Source of the DNA: Limonium bicolor
Taxonomy: Eukaryota; Streptophyta; Magnoliopsida; Caryophyllales; Plumbaginaceae
DNA length: 64,000 nucleotides
NCBI GenBank assembly: GCA_023374045.1
Contig: CM041783.1
Coordinates: 121,831,503 to 121,895,502, forward strand
Direction of reading: 5' to 3'
This document shows, in pieces, positions 21,346-32,159 of this stretch. The notes under the pieces were generated by a model. The model ran no database searches. It saw only the letters and a program-made list of their open reading frames with translations, and was not told the origin of the DNA. Each line of letters begins with the position of its first letter. The stretch's first letter is position 1. A program made the translations under genes and the position numbers.

Positions 21346-22469
21346 TTGCATTTTAATTTCTGTTTTCAGTCCTCTCTTTCACCCATTACTTCCCCATTGT
21401 TCCTACACTTAATCCTACATGTTTTAACACTAATTAAACCTCCTAATACGCCTTAGTTCATTCACCAAACTCCTTACTGAATCCATCAATCAATCTTACA
21501 CAAATTCCTCAATTCTTTTCCTACCAATGTAACCGTTTTTGTTTCACCTATGCTACAGATTTTTGTTGCAACTTCTACCACTCAATTCTTCCTCTATCAA
21601 TGTCACTCCTAGCATCCCAAATACATCTCCAACAACTACAACATCTATACCCAAGTCCAACACTCTTTTTACCAATCCTTACACCCCAATTTTTCCTAAC
21701 TTCTCCATACATTCTTATACCCTTTTGCTACAGATTTTCACACTCCTTGTTCCTCTTACCACAACTACCTCTTCATCGCTACTAAACATACCTACTAACT
21801 CCAATACACACTTTGGTTCTCCCATTCACCAAGTCATCCATAAGCGTACATTTCCTACCAAAAATTTGCCATAGTTCACCTACAATTCTCACTTATCCAC
21901 ACATACTCATTATCACCAAAATCATTCCTATTCTAGCCACACCCATACAAGGGTCCTACCAGCAATTAAACAAATATGAATCCATCCCAATACACCAATA
22001 CTCCTTCAACATCAATACTAATACTCATACACGACCATTTGGCTCCAAGGCCTACAATTCACATACTAATGCACAAATACTCAAACTTACTCACAATTAC
22101 TCAAACTTCCAATACTACAATACCAATACAATTGTTTAGGTTCTTTTATTTGCTTTCCCATTCCCATTACTCCAATGCACTATAATTTAACATGAGTGAA
22201 GAGCTCTTACCTTGAGCTTTTATTTCCTTCAATTCTTCTTCATTTCTCCTTTCTCTTTCTTGCCCAAATCGACCATATGGGGAATGGAGTTATCAAACTC
22301 CATTCCCACCACCCAAAGCACATAAAACAAGTGCAATTAATCTACTAATCCTTAAATTAATGCTTTTTTTTTAAAGTGTCAAACACAATTTCTAGGGTTT
22401 ACCTTTTGAAGCTTTAAGAGGGTTTTTAGCCCTTGGTTCAAGAAGGTGAATCCACCACCATTGCAAGGT

Positions 22470-22990
22470 TGATATTATGCTCAAAAGAGAGAGAGAAAAC
22501 AAGGCATTACAAGGAGGTAAAATCGCTATGAAGCAAGGTGGAGAAAACATGAGTTTTTCATGTAGATTTTTACCTTGTTGGAAAGAGGAGACTCCAAGCT
22601 CCATAGTGATGTGCTTTTCTCTTCAAATGGGGAAAACCCATGGAGATGAAACTCATCCTTTTCGAATTTTGAAAAGAGAGAATGATAGAGGAGGATGAGG
22701 GGATTACAAATATGTAATTATTTTTGTGATTGGAGCTCAAATGGAGGTAGAGCTTGAGGAAGAATGAAGAGAAGCCATGGGAGGTGTGGAGCTTCTCAAA
22801 ATCGCCAGCCAAGGGGGGAGAATGAGAGAAATCGGTGAGGAAGGGGAAGGGTAGGAGAGAGAAGAGGGAAAAGTGAAAGTAAGAGGTGAGAGAGTGGTAT
22901 TTACCTTTTCACTTTTACTTTTTGCTTTATGATTTACTTATTTGTTAGCTAGTTACATGTGTGTGTGTGAGGGGTTATTTAACCCATTAA
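22470..22990 (-). promoter_or_regulatory. transcribed leader of the inner solo LTR (minus strand)
   Basis: On the minus strand a CT-rich stretch (about 22890-22800) leads into a gene-like leader with a splice-donor-like CAAG/GTAAAAATC at about 22576. The outer LTR has the equivalent at 27190-26680 (CAAAG/GTAAAAG near 26852). Short open frames here (minus 22812-22570; minus 27028-26675 in the outer copy) share the string MSFISMGF / MKLISMGL plus SLLF; I do not claim they are genes. Confidence 0.45.
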
Positions 22991-23527
22991 AAACCGACCC
23001 CCCCTTTACAGTATACTAGCTGGAGCGTTTTTCGTCTTTTACAGAGAACGCTCGTTATTTACCCGGTTTAGGTACATTCACTAACCGGGCCCGTTTTCCG
23101 GAATTTCCTCGTTTACTTATTTTTATTAGTTATTAAGCTTCCATAAATGCTTAATAATTATTATTTAACGATTTATTATTTTTACGGGTCCGTTTGACCA
23201 CTTAAAGTCACGTTTTCGGGTTTCCTCGAAGAACGTGCTCTAAAGCTCTATTAGCGTTTTAATTCATTATTTGGATCCGTTTTCTTCGGGAGTTGTTCCC
23301 ATATATTGTTTAGGCCTTATTAAGCCTTTAGAATCCATATAATACGCTAACCGAGGTCTCATACCTCCTATGGTTATTTAACGCTTATTTAGCGTTTTTC
23401 GCCTTTTAAGCGTTTCTTTATTTCTTTTGGATTTATTTCTCCTTACAATTATTAATTAGGTACCATTAGGCCCTTAAATACGTATTAAGTTAATTTTAAT
23501 CCCTATATTTAAGTTCGGGGTATTTCA

Positions 23528-23532
23528 ATATC
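23528..23532. repeat. target site duplication ATATC (right, inner solo LTR)
   Basis: Exact copy of 19385-19389, immediately after the inner LTR's terminal TTCA. Confidence 0.9.
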
Positions 23533-23989
23533 GGTCTGATGGATTATTATACCGAGTACCCTATACAAACGATATGTTCCATTCCTTAATCAATTCTCAA
23601 ACCAAATACAAACTTCAATTCCATAATATAAATATAACCTCAATTCTGTTCTATACCGAGTATCTACAATTCTCAGGTCTGCCGATAACAACTCGGACTC
23701 ACAATTCAATATTACAAATAAATACAACATTCCTAAACCAACTACCCGTGCTTATATAGCAACCCCGTCTTACACTCTCAGACGGTGATCAACTTCAATG
23801 TACTTGGAAAATAAAAACGGTGCCCTTAGGGGCTCAGCAAATTGCTGCATATGAAATTCGCATACCCCGCGTGCTACGGGGGTACGCCGAATATTTGGTC
23901 GAGAACATGCTATTCGTTTTAATTCAATCAATATGCAAGGCAACAATACGTTATATACGTACATTAGCACAATAAATAGTCAACATTGA

Positions 23990-24300
23990 ATACAAACACT
24001 AACTCACTCATCAAGGGGTTAGTTTATATTATCCTACACATAGGCCTCGAGAGTTTCTACCTCACTATGCCTTAATCAATTCCTCAATGTCTTACCCACT
24101 CTCTTGGGTTACTCTTAATCAATTTCTCTTATTCTCAATCTCGACTCGACTTCTCAAGTTACCAACTCAAATCTCAATTCTCAATCTCATTATCAAATTC
24201 TCAAACTCAATCTCAATTCTCAATTCTCAACTCAAGTTCTCAATTTAAATTCTCAAATACTCAAAGGCATCTTTTAAGTCATTGCCCATGACCTCTAGGC
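23990..24300. repeat. CTCAA-rich low-complexity tract in the outer solo LTR
   Basis: Repeated CTCAA, TTCTCAA and CTCAATTCTCAA words, at the position corresponding to the CATA/TACA tract of the inner LTR. Confidence 0.75.
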
Positions 24301-25489
24301 AGAGTCATACAGAAGACTTACCACCAGGCTTACAATCAAACGGAACTATACTATTAGCTCCTCAAATTCTCAAATGTCCGGTTCTCTATCGGACTACTCA
24401 AATTCCCAAAACTCCTCTCTCGGAGTTATTTCACAATCTCATATATTAGCCCAGAAGTATCTCTCTCGATAACATCTATTAGCTTAGGGAATTTTCTCAA
24501 TGTTTAGTATTCTCAGATTTAAGGTTTTACCCAACTTATTGAATACTCTCACATTCGGGACATTGATCATATTAGCTGGATCTTCTCATTGTAAGTTGGC
24601 TATTTTTCTAAGGGATTTGGTGGTCCTTTACCGTTCTTTACTTCTCTCAAAGTTCATGTCTTTGAACTATCATCAATCCTCTAAGTAGAGGTTCCTTATA
24701 TACTTCCACTAGTATTTGTTTTGTGGATTAATTCAATTCGGTTCTCTAACCGTTATCGGGAGTTTATTAACCCCGTACTAATCTCTCACGTTCTAGTGAG
24801 TTTATAGGTTTACATTATCGTTATTCTTAATTCGATAGTTTTCGTGTATTCCCACGTTTTAGTTACTTAGCGGAACGACTCTATCTACGAGTCACTAGTC
24901 AAACAAGACTCAACTATGAGTCGAACTATAGTACACATTCAACATCCAAGCACCTCATCCAAAATCACACATTTCATGAATTATACAAACTTCAAATTCA
25001 AAATACAGTCCACCAAGGAACAACACAATACTAACACAGGAAGGTGCAATCAATCCAATTTGTGCATTTATCTTGTTTAGGTGGTCTCACAAAGCAAACA
25101 AGCACACAAATCAGATTAACACCGTTAGCATACAGGGCATGAGAAAATCATACCTTTCACCTTGGGTTAACTTTACCGTGTCACCTCACGTTCCTCGAGT
25201 CTTACTGTCGAACCACTGATTACATGTCAATTGGTTCTATTAACATCAACACTTTACGGTAGGTAAATGAATATTACTCCCGTACTTACCCCGTTGTCCC
25301 GTTATACTTAGTTTTACTCTTGTCAATTTATGTTCTTACTTCTCTCTCATTTCCAACATTTGTTTATACTTCTTAGGACCTTTACAAGTCACCAAATAAC
25401 TCCTAAACAACATCTAAAACCAATACCAATCAATCCCCCATGTTTAGAACCCTTTAAAACACTCACGGTGCATTTCTGGGGGTGGTCCG

Positions 25490-25675
25490 GGACTTGGTCC
25501 TTACCCTAAGTCCCGGACAAATCATGAACTAAACTCTTGGCCAAAAAGAACAGGTGGTCCGGGACCTTGTACTTGGCTTAAGTCCCGGACCAGGCATGGA
25601 ATCCAACTCTCGGCAATAATTTTGGTGTGGTCCGGGACTTTCTCCAAGGACCAAGTCCCGAACCCTGCTAAAACC
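25490..25675. repeat. array of GTCCGGGACTT inverted repeats in the outer solo LTR
   Basis: Three units of about 60-65 bp. The first has exact 11-bp arms GTCCGGGACTT (25495-25505) and AAGTCCCGGAC (25518-25528) around a 12-nt loop. Two more units follow near 25555-25600 and 25630-25665, separated by spacers containing CTCTTGGCC/CTCTCGGCAATAAT. It occupies the place of the palindrome array of the inner LTR. Confidence 0.88.
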
Positions 25676-27785
25676 TGCTACACTTGTAAATTTTCAACTC
25701 CAAATCAACCCTTAATTCACACCTAATCATTCCCTAATCTTTCCACAAGTTTTCCTACATATTTAAACCCTTAAAACATGCTCTAAACCTCTTCAAATCA
25801 TTGGTTTAATCCTTGCTCAACTTCTTGCTCAAATTTAACAAATTTCCATCCCCACTTTTACATTTTGGCACACTTGTGCATTTCTAACTTCCTTTTAGTG
25901 GTTTACCTCTTGTTCTCACCTATTTTGACCATTCCTAATTCAACATAGACACTTGAATTAACTATACCCAAGTCCATCCTCCATTTCCAAGATTATAAAC
26001 ACTAACTCTTTTCTAGAAATTCCAAGGTCCTCACAAACCATTTTGCTACAGATTTTGCATCTCTCTCCAATCCATTCTCCATTTACCATTCCATGGTTAT
26101 CAATCAACTCAACTCAACTCAATAAACACCTAGGTTCTCCCATTCACCAAGTCATCTAAAAATGCTTATTTTCTACTAAAATTTTGCCATAGTTTGCCTA
26201 CAAACCTAACATATCCAAATTCATCAATTCTCACCTTTCTCATTCCTAAACTAGCCACACCCATACAAGGGTCCTACCAGCACACAGTAATTCCATCCAA
26301 CTCATCAAACAATAATATAGTTCAAAATCTCAAATGCAATGGCACTTAGGCCCTTAAATCAACACAACTTCACAATTACTCTTTTCTAGCTACCAACACA
26401 CTTGAAACTCAAATTCGGGTTCATTCTTTTATTTTTCCCATCCCAAGTTCTAATACATATAGAATATACATTAAGGTAGGTTTTCTTACCTTAAATTCTC
26501 ATAAGATCCTCTTTTGCTCCCTTCCTCTCCCACTCTTCATTTTCGGTCAAGTTGGGCAATGGGGTTGCAAACCCCAACCCAACATCCAAGAACACAAAAT
26601 GAACATAATTAAACTCCTAAACCCTTAGAAAATTCTAATTCAATGAAAAGGTTTAAAGCACAAAATCTAAGGTTTTACCTTTGGAGTTTTATGAGGGTTT
26701 TTAACCCTTGAATCAAGAAAAGGGTTCCACCTCCATTAAAGAGTTGAACCAATGCCCAAATCAAGAAAGAAAACAAGGCATTACAAGGGGCAAAATCGGC
26801 CAAGAAAGAAGGATGAAGAAAAATGATTTTTTTCTTGGAACTTTTACCTTTGAGAAAGAGGAGACTGCAAGCTTCTAGAAAATGTAGTTTTCTCTTAAAA
26901 TGGGATAGACCCATGGAGATTAACTTCATCATTTTGAAATTTTGAAAAGAGGGAAAGGTAGAGCTTGGTGAGAGGAGTTCAAATATGTAATTTATTTTGC
27001 ATTTGGAGCTTGGATGAAGCTTGGGCAAGCAAGAGAAGGAGGAGAAGCCATGAATGCTCCTTCAAAATTGCTTCAGCAGAGAAAAGAGAGAGGTGACGGT
27101 GGGAAGAAGAAAAGGAAAGAGAGGAAGAAGAGGGAAATGAGGGTGGAGAGAGAGGGAAAGTTACTTTGTAACTTTTCACCTTTTTACTTTTCTTTCCTTT
27201 TCTTTTCTTTCTAGTTAGTTAGGTGAGTGTGTGTGGGCTGATTTCCCCCTCTAAAAACTGGCCCCAATATATAAGTGAGGGAGGGGCGTTTTGTCTTTTA
27301 CAAGAAACACTCATTAATTTACCCGTTTTAGCACTATTCACTAACCGGGCCCATTTTCCGGATTTTTCTCGTTTCTTAATTTAATGGTTCTTAAGCTTCC
27401 ATTAATGTTTAATTATAGTTATTTGGTTGACTATAATTTTTACGGGTTCATTTGACCACTTAAATTCACGTTTTCGGGGTTTCTCGAAAAACGTACGCTA
27501 AAGCTTTATTAGCATTTTTAATTCATTTTATGGATCCATTTTCTTCGGGGGTTGTTCCCGTATATTAAATAGGCCTAACTAAGACTTAGGGATCCATCTA
27601 AGTCCCTTGTCGAGGTCGCATTCCTCCTATGGTCACATAACACTAGTTTTTACGTTTTTCGCTTTTTAAGCGTTTTTCTTTTCTTTTGGTTTTATTTTCT
27701 CCACCAAGATTCTTTAGGCACTATTAGGCCCTCAAATATCATATTAGAGTAATTTAATCACCCTAATTAAGTTCGGGGTATTTCA

Positions 27786-27790
27786 GGAGG
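27786..27790. repeat. target site duplication GGAGG (right, outer solo LTR)
   Basis: Exact copy of 19224-19228 immediately after the outer LTR's terminal TTTCA. Confidence 0.9.
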
Positions 27791-29157
27791 TCAACCAGGG
27801 TTAACGTTGGTGGCACCCAGCTACCTCTCTTTGGTCTCGAGCCGTGGCAGGAATGGTTTCCTGGGCTTGATGTATGTCATAATGGATACTTACTAGTTGA
27901 GGTCTCTATATCTTGACTAGCGTCTAGTTGCTGGGTGCATGTGGTTATGAGAGGAAGTGTGGTAAATGCTCTTGGTAATACGGTTTAAGATGTGGCTGAT
28001 CACACTGTACCAACACTAGTCTCCCAAAGTCTTGATTTTGGAGCTTCCACGGGAACGCAGAATTTAAGGAGTTTAGGTGGGGCTTCTCTTTGGAGTTTAT
28101 GAAGGAAGCGGGGTTTTGTCCGTTTGTTCGAAGGGCCCTTGATGTGGGCGCTTTGGCTTGCTCGACTGGTCTGCCTTGTTTTTGTTCACGTATGACTTGG
28201 CTACTCAGGGATGTGTAAGGAGAGGTATGGATCTCGAGGTATTGTTGATGGGACAAGATATTGAGGACACGAATGTCAAAACATGGTTACTTCCATGTTT
28301 GTGGGATGTGTTTTTTTTGGGGGGGGGGGGGTGGGAGAGGATGGAGGTTTACTAGGGTGGTTATTAGTATCCATTAGTCCCCTAAGTTCAACTTTTGGAA
28401 GTTGTGGGCAGGAAAAGAACTTTAATTTTGACTTTGTTTGTGTGGTGGCACGGGTTGGGCGAGAAGTTACCACATGGCGTGGAGCGGGCGTGCTTTAGAA
28501 AGTGGAGCGTCAGGCAACAAACTGGTGCGATGAGATATGACTGGTGTGAAGTGACGACTGGTGCGAGGCGACACTTAGGTCAGTTACTGCGGGCAGGTTA
28601 CCCATGCGTTTCATTGCTGCTTTGGACAGTGACGAGTGTTTTGAGTGAGCTACATTGCTTATTTTTATTGGGGCATTCAAGCTGTCAAGTACGACGGTTT
28701 GTGCTTACGAGCGTTGCAATTGTCGTTGCTATAAATACCATTGTGTGGCAGAGATCGTTGTACCGTTCTTTTGTGTCTTTTATAGGTTGTACTGCCATTC
28801 GCTTGTTTGCTTGCGAGTTGTGAGGGATGACTTCGTTGCTGACAGGCTTCGAGACTGTTTTCCCTCTGGGGGGTGATGGTGGGGAAGCATTGTTTTGTTT
28901 GATGCTTTTGGGTGGAATAGCTTCACGGCCAGTGGTTTTAGTGGTGGCATTGGAATTGCAAAATGCAAAAATGTTGGCGATGTAGGCGAGTTTTGGAAAG
29001 AGATTTGATTCTAAAAATGGTGGTGGAGGAGGGATGGCCGCCAATTTGGAAGGGCATCTGATTCTAAAAGATCAGGTTGTTTCCTTAAGCTGGCGGTGAT
29101 CGCTTGGGGCGCCCGGTATGGGGTCTCTATGCCAGTCCTGCTCTGTGGGGTGGTGGT
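27791..29157. other. unassigned sequence, GT-rich on the plus strand, with a G13 run
   Basis: Continuation of 18221-19223. Contains TTTTTTTT followed by 13 G at 28319-28331. Several open frames of 60-140 codons exist on both strands, but none has a recognisable domain and they overlap one another, so I do not call a gene. Confidence 0.5.
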
Positions 29158-29162
29158 GTTGG
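29158..29162. repeat. target site duplication GTTGG (left)
   Basis: GTTGG before the Athila-like solo LTR; exact copy at 31236-31240. Confidence 0.75.
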
Positions 29163-31235
29163 GCAAAATAGTAGTTAAACTATCTTGCTACTTATGAGCA
29201 GTGAACCCAATCATTGTAGTACAACAAGGTCGTACATAGAGACTTCGCAACTATCTAATTAATTATCAATTAGTAAATGTACAAGAAGATAAAAGTGCAT
29301 AAAATGTAAATTGGGGGTTTAGCCAGTGACAATCTTGGTGTTGGGAAAATAAAAATAATTAAAAGCTTAAATAAAACTGTAGTGTATTGAATGGATGGAA
29401 AAAGGTATCCTAGGATAGCGGGGGAATTGCCTAAATTACTTAAACAAATTTATAACCATGTCTCAATTATTTATTGTCTATTAGAGTTAATAAGGGTAAG
29501 TTACGAACTCTTAATAATAGCCTCAGTATTTTCCTGCTCAATCCGGAGTGTAAATACCAAGGTTTATTCCTTTTTGGTACTTTGACTATCTCAAAATCAT
29601 ATGTTGATAGTTACCATAAAAATGCAGTAGTTTGTCGCGTAAAGCATTTAACAATATTTATTGAAAGGAATAAAAGCAAGTTTAATAAATGAGACAGGTA
29701 ATAAATATTTATTTAAGTACAGACATTAATTATAATCCTAATTTGCTCTATTTGTCTATTTAAGAATTTATCTTGTGGCCTTCCTAAATCATAGATAAGG
29801 ACAACTCTTAATTAATTCAATAGACTTTTTACAATCAGAAAAAGTCTAAAATCATTAATTAGCATTAAGCAAGAATTCTTTTAATAACAGTGATGGATTT
29901 TATCTGCTAATCAAGGAGATAATATCTAACATTTGTCTCTCTTTGTGGTCTATTCTCAAATTTACAAAATCATTGAAATAAGAGAAACCGTAAATGCGTA
30001 AAAATGATCAGTTCTTAAGCATTTAATAATTTAGAGAGACAAAACAAATATTTATAAGCAAACTCGGTATTATAAATAAGTGATTTATTTGGGGTTAAAT
30101 CCCGTCCTAGGATACAAATAAAAATTACTCAGACATTAACACGAATGAAAATAAAATAAAGATAGAAGTAGCCATTATTTTGGAGACTGCTGGAGGAGAC
30201 GGGGGTGCGGCTCGCTCTTGCTTCAGCTGCTTCTCTTCTCTTCTTCTTATCCTGCTTCTGCCGAGTGGTGGAATGAAAAATAAAAATAAAATGGAGAAGT
30301 GGGGGATAAGAGGATGGAATGGATCGTAGGTGTGGTTTGTGTTGTGGTCGATTGTCTGTTTTAACCGATGGATCGTGGTCTGATGGAGAACTTCGAATTA
30401 ACTTTGGATTTAGGAAGGGATGATAAATTTGAGCAGAAGGAGCGTGGGTTTTATAGAAGAAAGGAGGAGGAAGACAGGCTGGAACACGCGTGAGGAATTT
30501 AAGGAGTGCGCGGACGCCTGATATTGCTGATGGAGTAGATAGATATGTTTGCAGGCGCCGCAAGAAAAACGGGGAAGACGGTCGGCGCGTCAATTATTCT
30601 GGATCTGGGTTGCACCTCTATTTGTTGTCCGGTCTTTTCTCCACGGACATGCCACAGGTATTTCTTTCTTGTCCGTCCTTATTTCCACAGATAGCATGGT
30701 CTCTCTTCTTCTGTCCGGCCTTAAATCCACGGACACACCACGGACAAGTTTCAACTTGTCCGGCCAAATTTGAGGGACAACTCTATCTCTTCTTTTCCTG
30801 TCCTGGCTTTTTTCTACGGACAGGATGTTCAATTTGCCGCGTCCGAACCACTGTCCGGACCAGTGTGGTTCGGACGCTTCGATTTTATGTGGAGAATGTG
30901 TCCTTTTTGTGTCCATGCTTTTTTACTCGGACGTGCCACGGACGTCCCATTTGCAGTGTCCGAACTAGTGTCCGGACCGACCTGGTTCGGCGAAAATTTG
31001 TTTGCTTCCAAAATGTTCGTTTCAGCTCCGATTTAAGATCCGTTTGCGCCTATGCGTTCGTCTCTTGTCTACTTTGCTCCTAGCTTGGTTTTCCTCATGT
31101 TTAACCAATAAATCTGTAAGATAACCAATAAAAATAAACTAGAGGAAACTAACCAAAGTGGAGAAATGAGCAAGAAAAGTGCTAATATAATAAATGAAAT
31201 ACACCCATAAAACATGCTCATTTGGAAACTTATCA
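29163..31235 (-). mobile_element. Athila-like solo LTR (about 2.07 kb)
   Basis: Read on the minus strand it starts TGATAAGTTTCCAAATGAGC, the typical start of Athila-type LTRs (compare TGATAAACC in element B), and ends near GTTTAACTACTATTTTGC. A perfect 5-bp duplication GTTGG flanks it. The left terminus is GC rather than the expected TG on the plus strand, so that end has mutated or my border is off by a base or two. It has no PBS or coding domain next to it, hence a solo LTR. Gene-like minus-strand frames near 30593-30129 are leader/LTR sequence. Confidence 0.78.
30620..31000. repeat. TGTCCG...CGGACA hairpin array in the Athila-like solo LTR
   Basis: Repeated 6-bp arms TGTCCG and CGGACA with a 12-nt loop: 30626-30631/30644-30649, 30712-30717/30730-30735, and a degenerate unit near 30800-30825. 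More distant GTCCGGAC words with TTCGGAC spacers follow to about 31000. Confidence 0.85.
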
Positions 31236-31240
31236 GTTGG
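31236..31240. repeat. target site duplication GTTGG (right)
   Basis: Exact copy of 29158-29162. Confidence 0.75.
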
Positions 31241-32159
31241 CTCGTGCCATAAGAGTTGATGATTTCTTGCCATGGTCAGGGTGGTGGAGGGAGAGGCTGG
31301 GGTAGCCTAGCTCGTCTTCCTGGGATGGCTGGGTGCCACTGGAATTAGTTGAGGTGCAAGGATGTTGGTACTGTAGTCTCGCTATCCAGCTCCTTGTTCT
31401 TCACTCCGATCGGTCGAGTTTCGGGGGTAAGGCTTTTGGTGTGGGCCTCATGAGCGAGTTTGGGACGGGCCAACCTACTATGGTGGGGACTATGGGGGTG
31501 AGTCTGCTTCTTGTCGCGCTGTGCTGTCTGACGGCCCTTGAAGTGATCGGTCAGGGTGTTGGTTTTGGCCGACAAATTTGGCCTAGTGGTTGATACCCAG
31601 TTCAAGCGCGTCTGGGCACCGAGGGTTGTCGTTGTTGTGCCATAAGTCCCTTGCCGCACTACCAGACTTCTTTGGTTCTCTCATCTCTATCGTGTAGGTA
31701 GGTTGTTGGGGGCGGGGAGCTAGTCATCTGTGGGTGTGCCCCTCTACTATTGTTCCACCTCAAGGTCATGGAAGTTACATGATGGGGTCCTCCTTGCCCC
31801 GTGTTTATCATGCGGTTGCTAGCTTTTTGACCCTTATGTTCTTTGAGGGTGACTGTCGTGCGGGCATCTTCACTCATTTGTTTCATTTGTGGTAGTGCCC
31901 GGCGGAGATGTGTTGAGAAACTTTAGTCGAGAACCGTGGTTATCATGCAGAGGCTAAGCGAATTCTTGCTTTGTTTGATGTGGTCGTGTCAAGGCAGGAG
32001 CTGATGCCAACATGTATTTGTAGGGTTCTTGTTGTATGCTCGGTTTTGCTTTTTGCTTGTTGGTAATATGACCAGATAGTAGGTTACGTAAACAATCATG
32101 ATTAATAACGAGTGATTAGCACCTTTTTTTTTGTTTGGTTGTGCATCTGGACTTATGTT

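Larger units (their letters stand above)
19390..23527 (-). mobile_element. inner solo LTR, same family, 4138 bp
   Basis: TGTAACACCCC at 19390 and GGTATTTCA ending at 23527, flanked by ATATC duplications. Homologous landmarks in the same order as in the outer LTR: GCAGCGGA, CGGTCTGATGGA, CATACCCCGCGT, the GGCATGA(A)GAAATCATACC segment, the palindrome block, the leader with ...CATGGGTTTTCCCC, and ...AAGTTCGGGGTATTTCA. No protein-coding domain of a retrotransposon is present. The small minus-strand frames at 22812-22392 lie in the leader, not in gag. Confidence 0.92.
19229..27785 (-). mobile_element. outer solo LTR of a Tekay/Del-like family, interrupted by a second solo LTR
   Basis: Bounded by TGTAACACCCC (19229) and GGGGTATTTCA (ends 27785) and by a perfect 5-bp duplication GGAGG. 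Read on the minus strand it is TGAAATACCCC...GGGGTGTTACA, the orientation that matches the LTR-PBS junction at 17636. Removing the inner element (4138 bp plus 5-bp duplication) leaves an LTR of about 4.4 kb. It contains no gag or pol, so the internal region and one LTR were lost, most simply by LTR-LTR recombination. A pyrimidine-rich transcribed leader with a TATATA-like box lies near 27270-26680 on the minus strand. Confidence 0.92.

Noticed and set aside
21057..21351. Open frames on both strands over the palindrome array
   Set aside because: Repetitive reading of a tandem array; open in several frames only because the repeat lacks stops.
19229..27785. Full-length retrotransposon with two LTRs at 19229 and 23527
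   Set aside because: The two copies are nested with separate target duplications and there is no PBS, gag or pol between them.
28395..29044. 142-codon plus and 119-codon minus frames in unassigned DNA
   Set aside because: They overlap each other, have no recognisable motif and no promoter or intron context; random open frames are expected in GC-richer DNA.
30129..31083. Frames of 154 and 197 codons in the Athila-like solo LTR
   Set aside because: They lie in LTR sequence and follow the hairpin repeats; no similarity to gag or pol.
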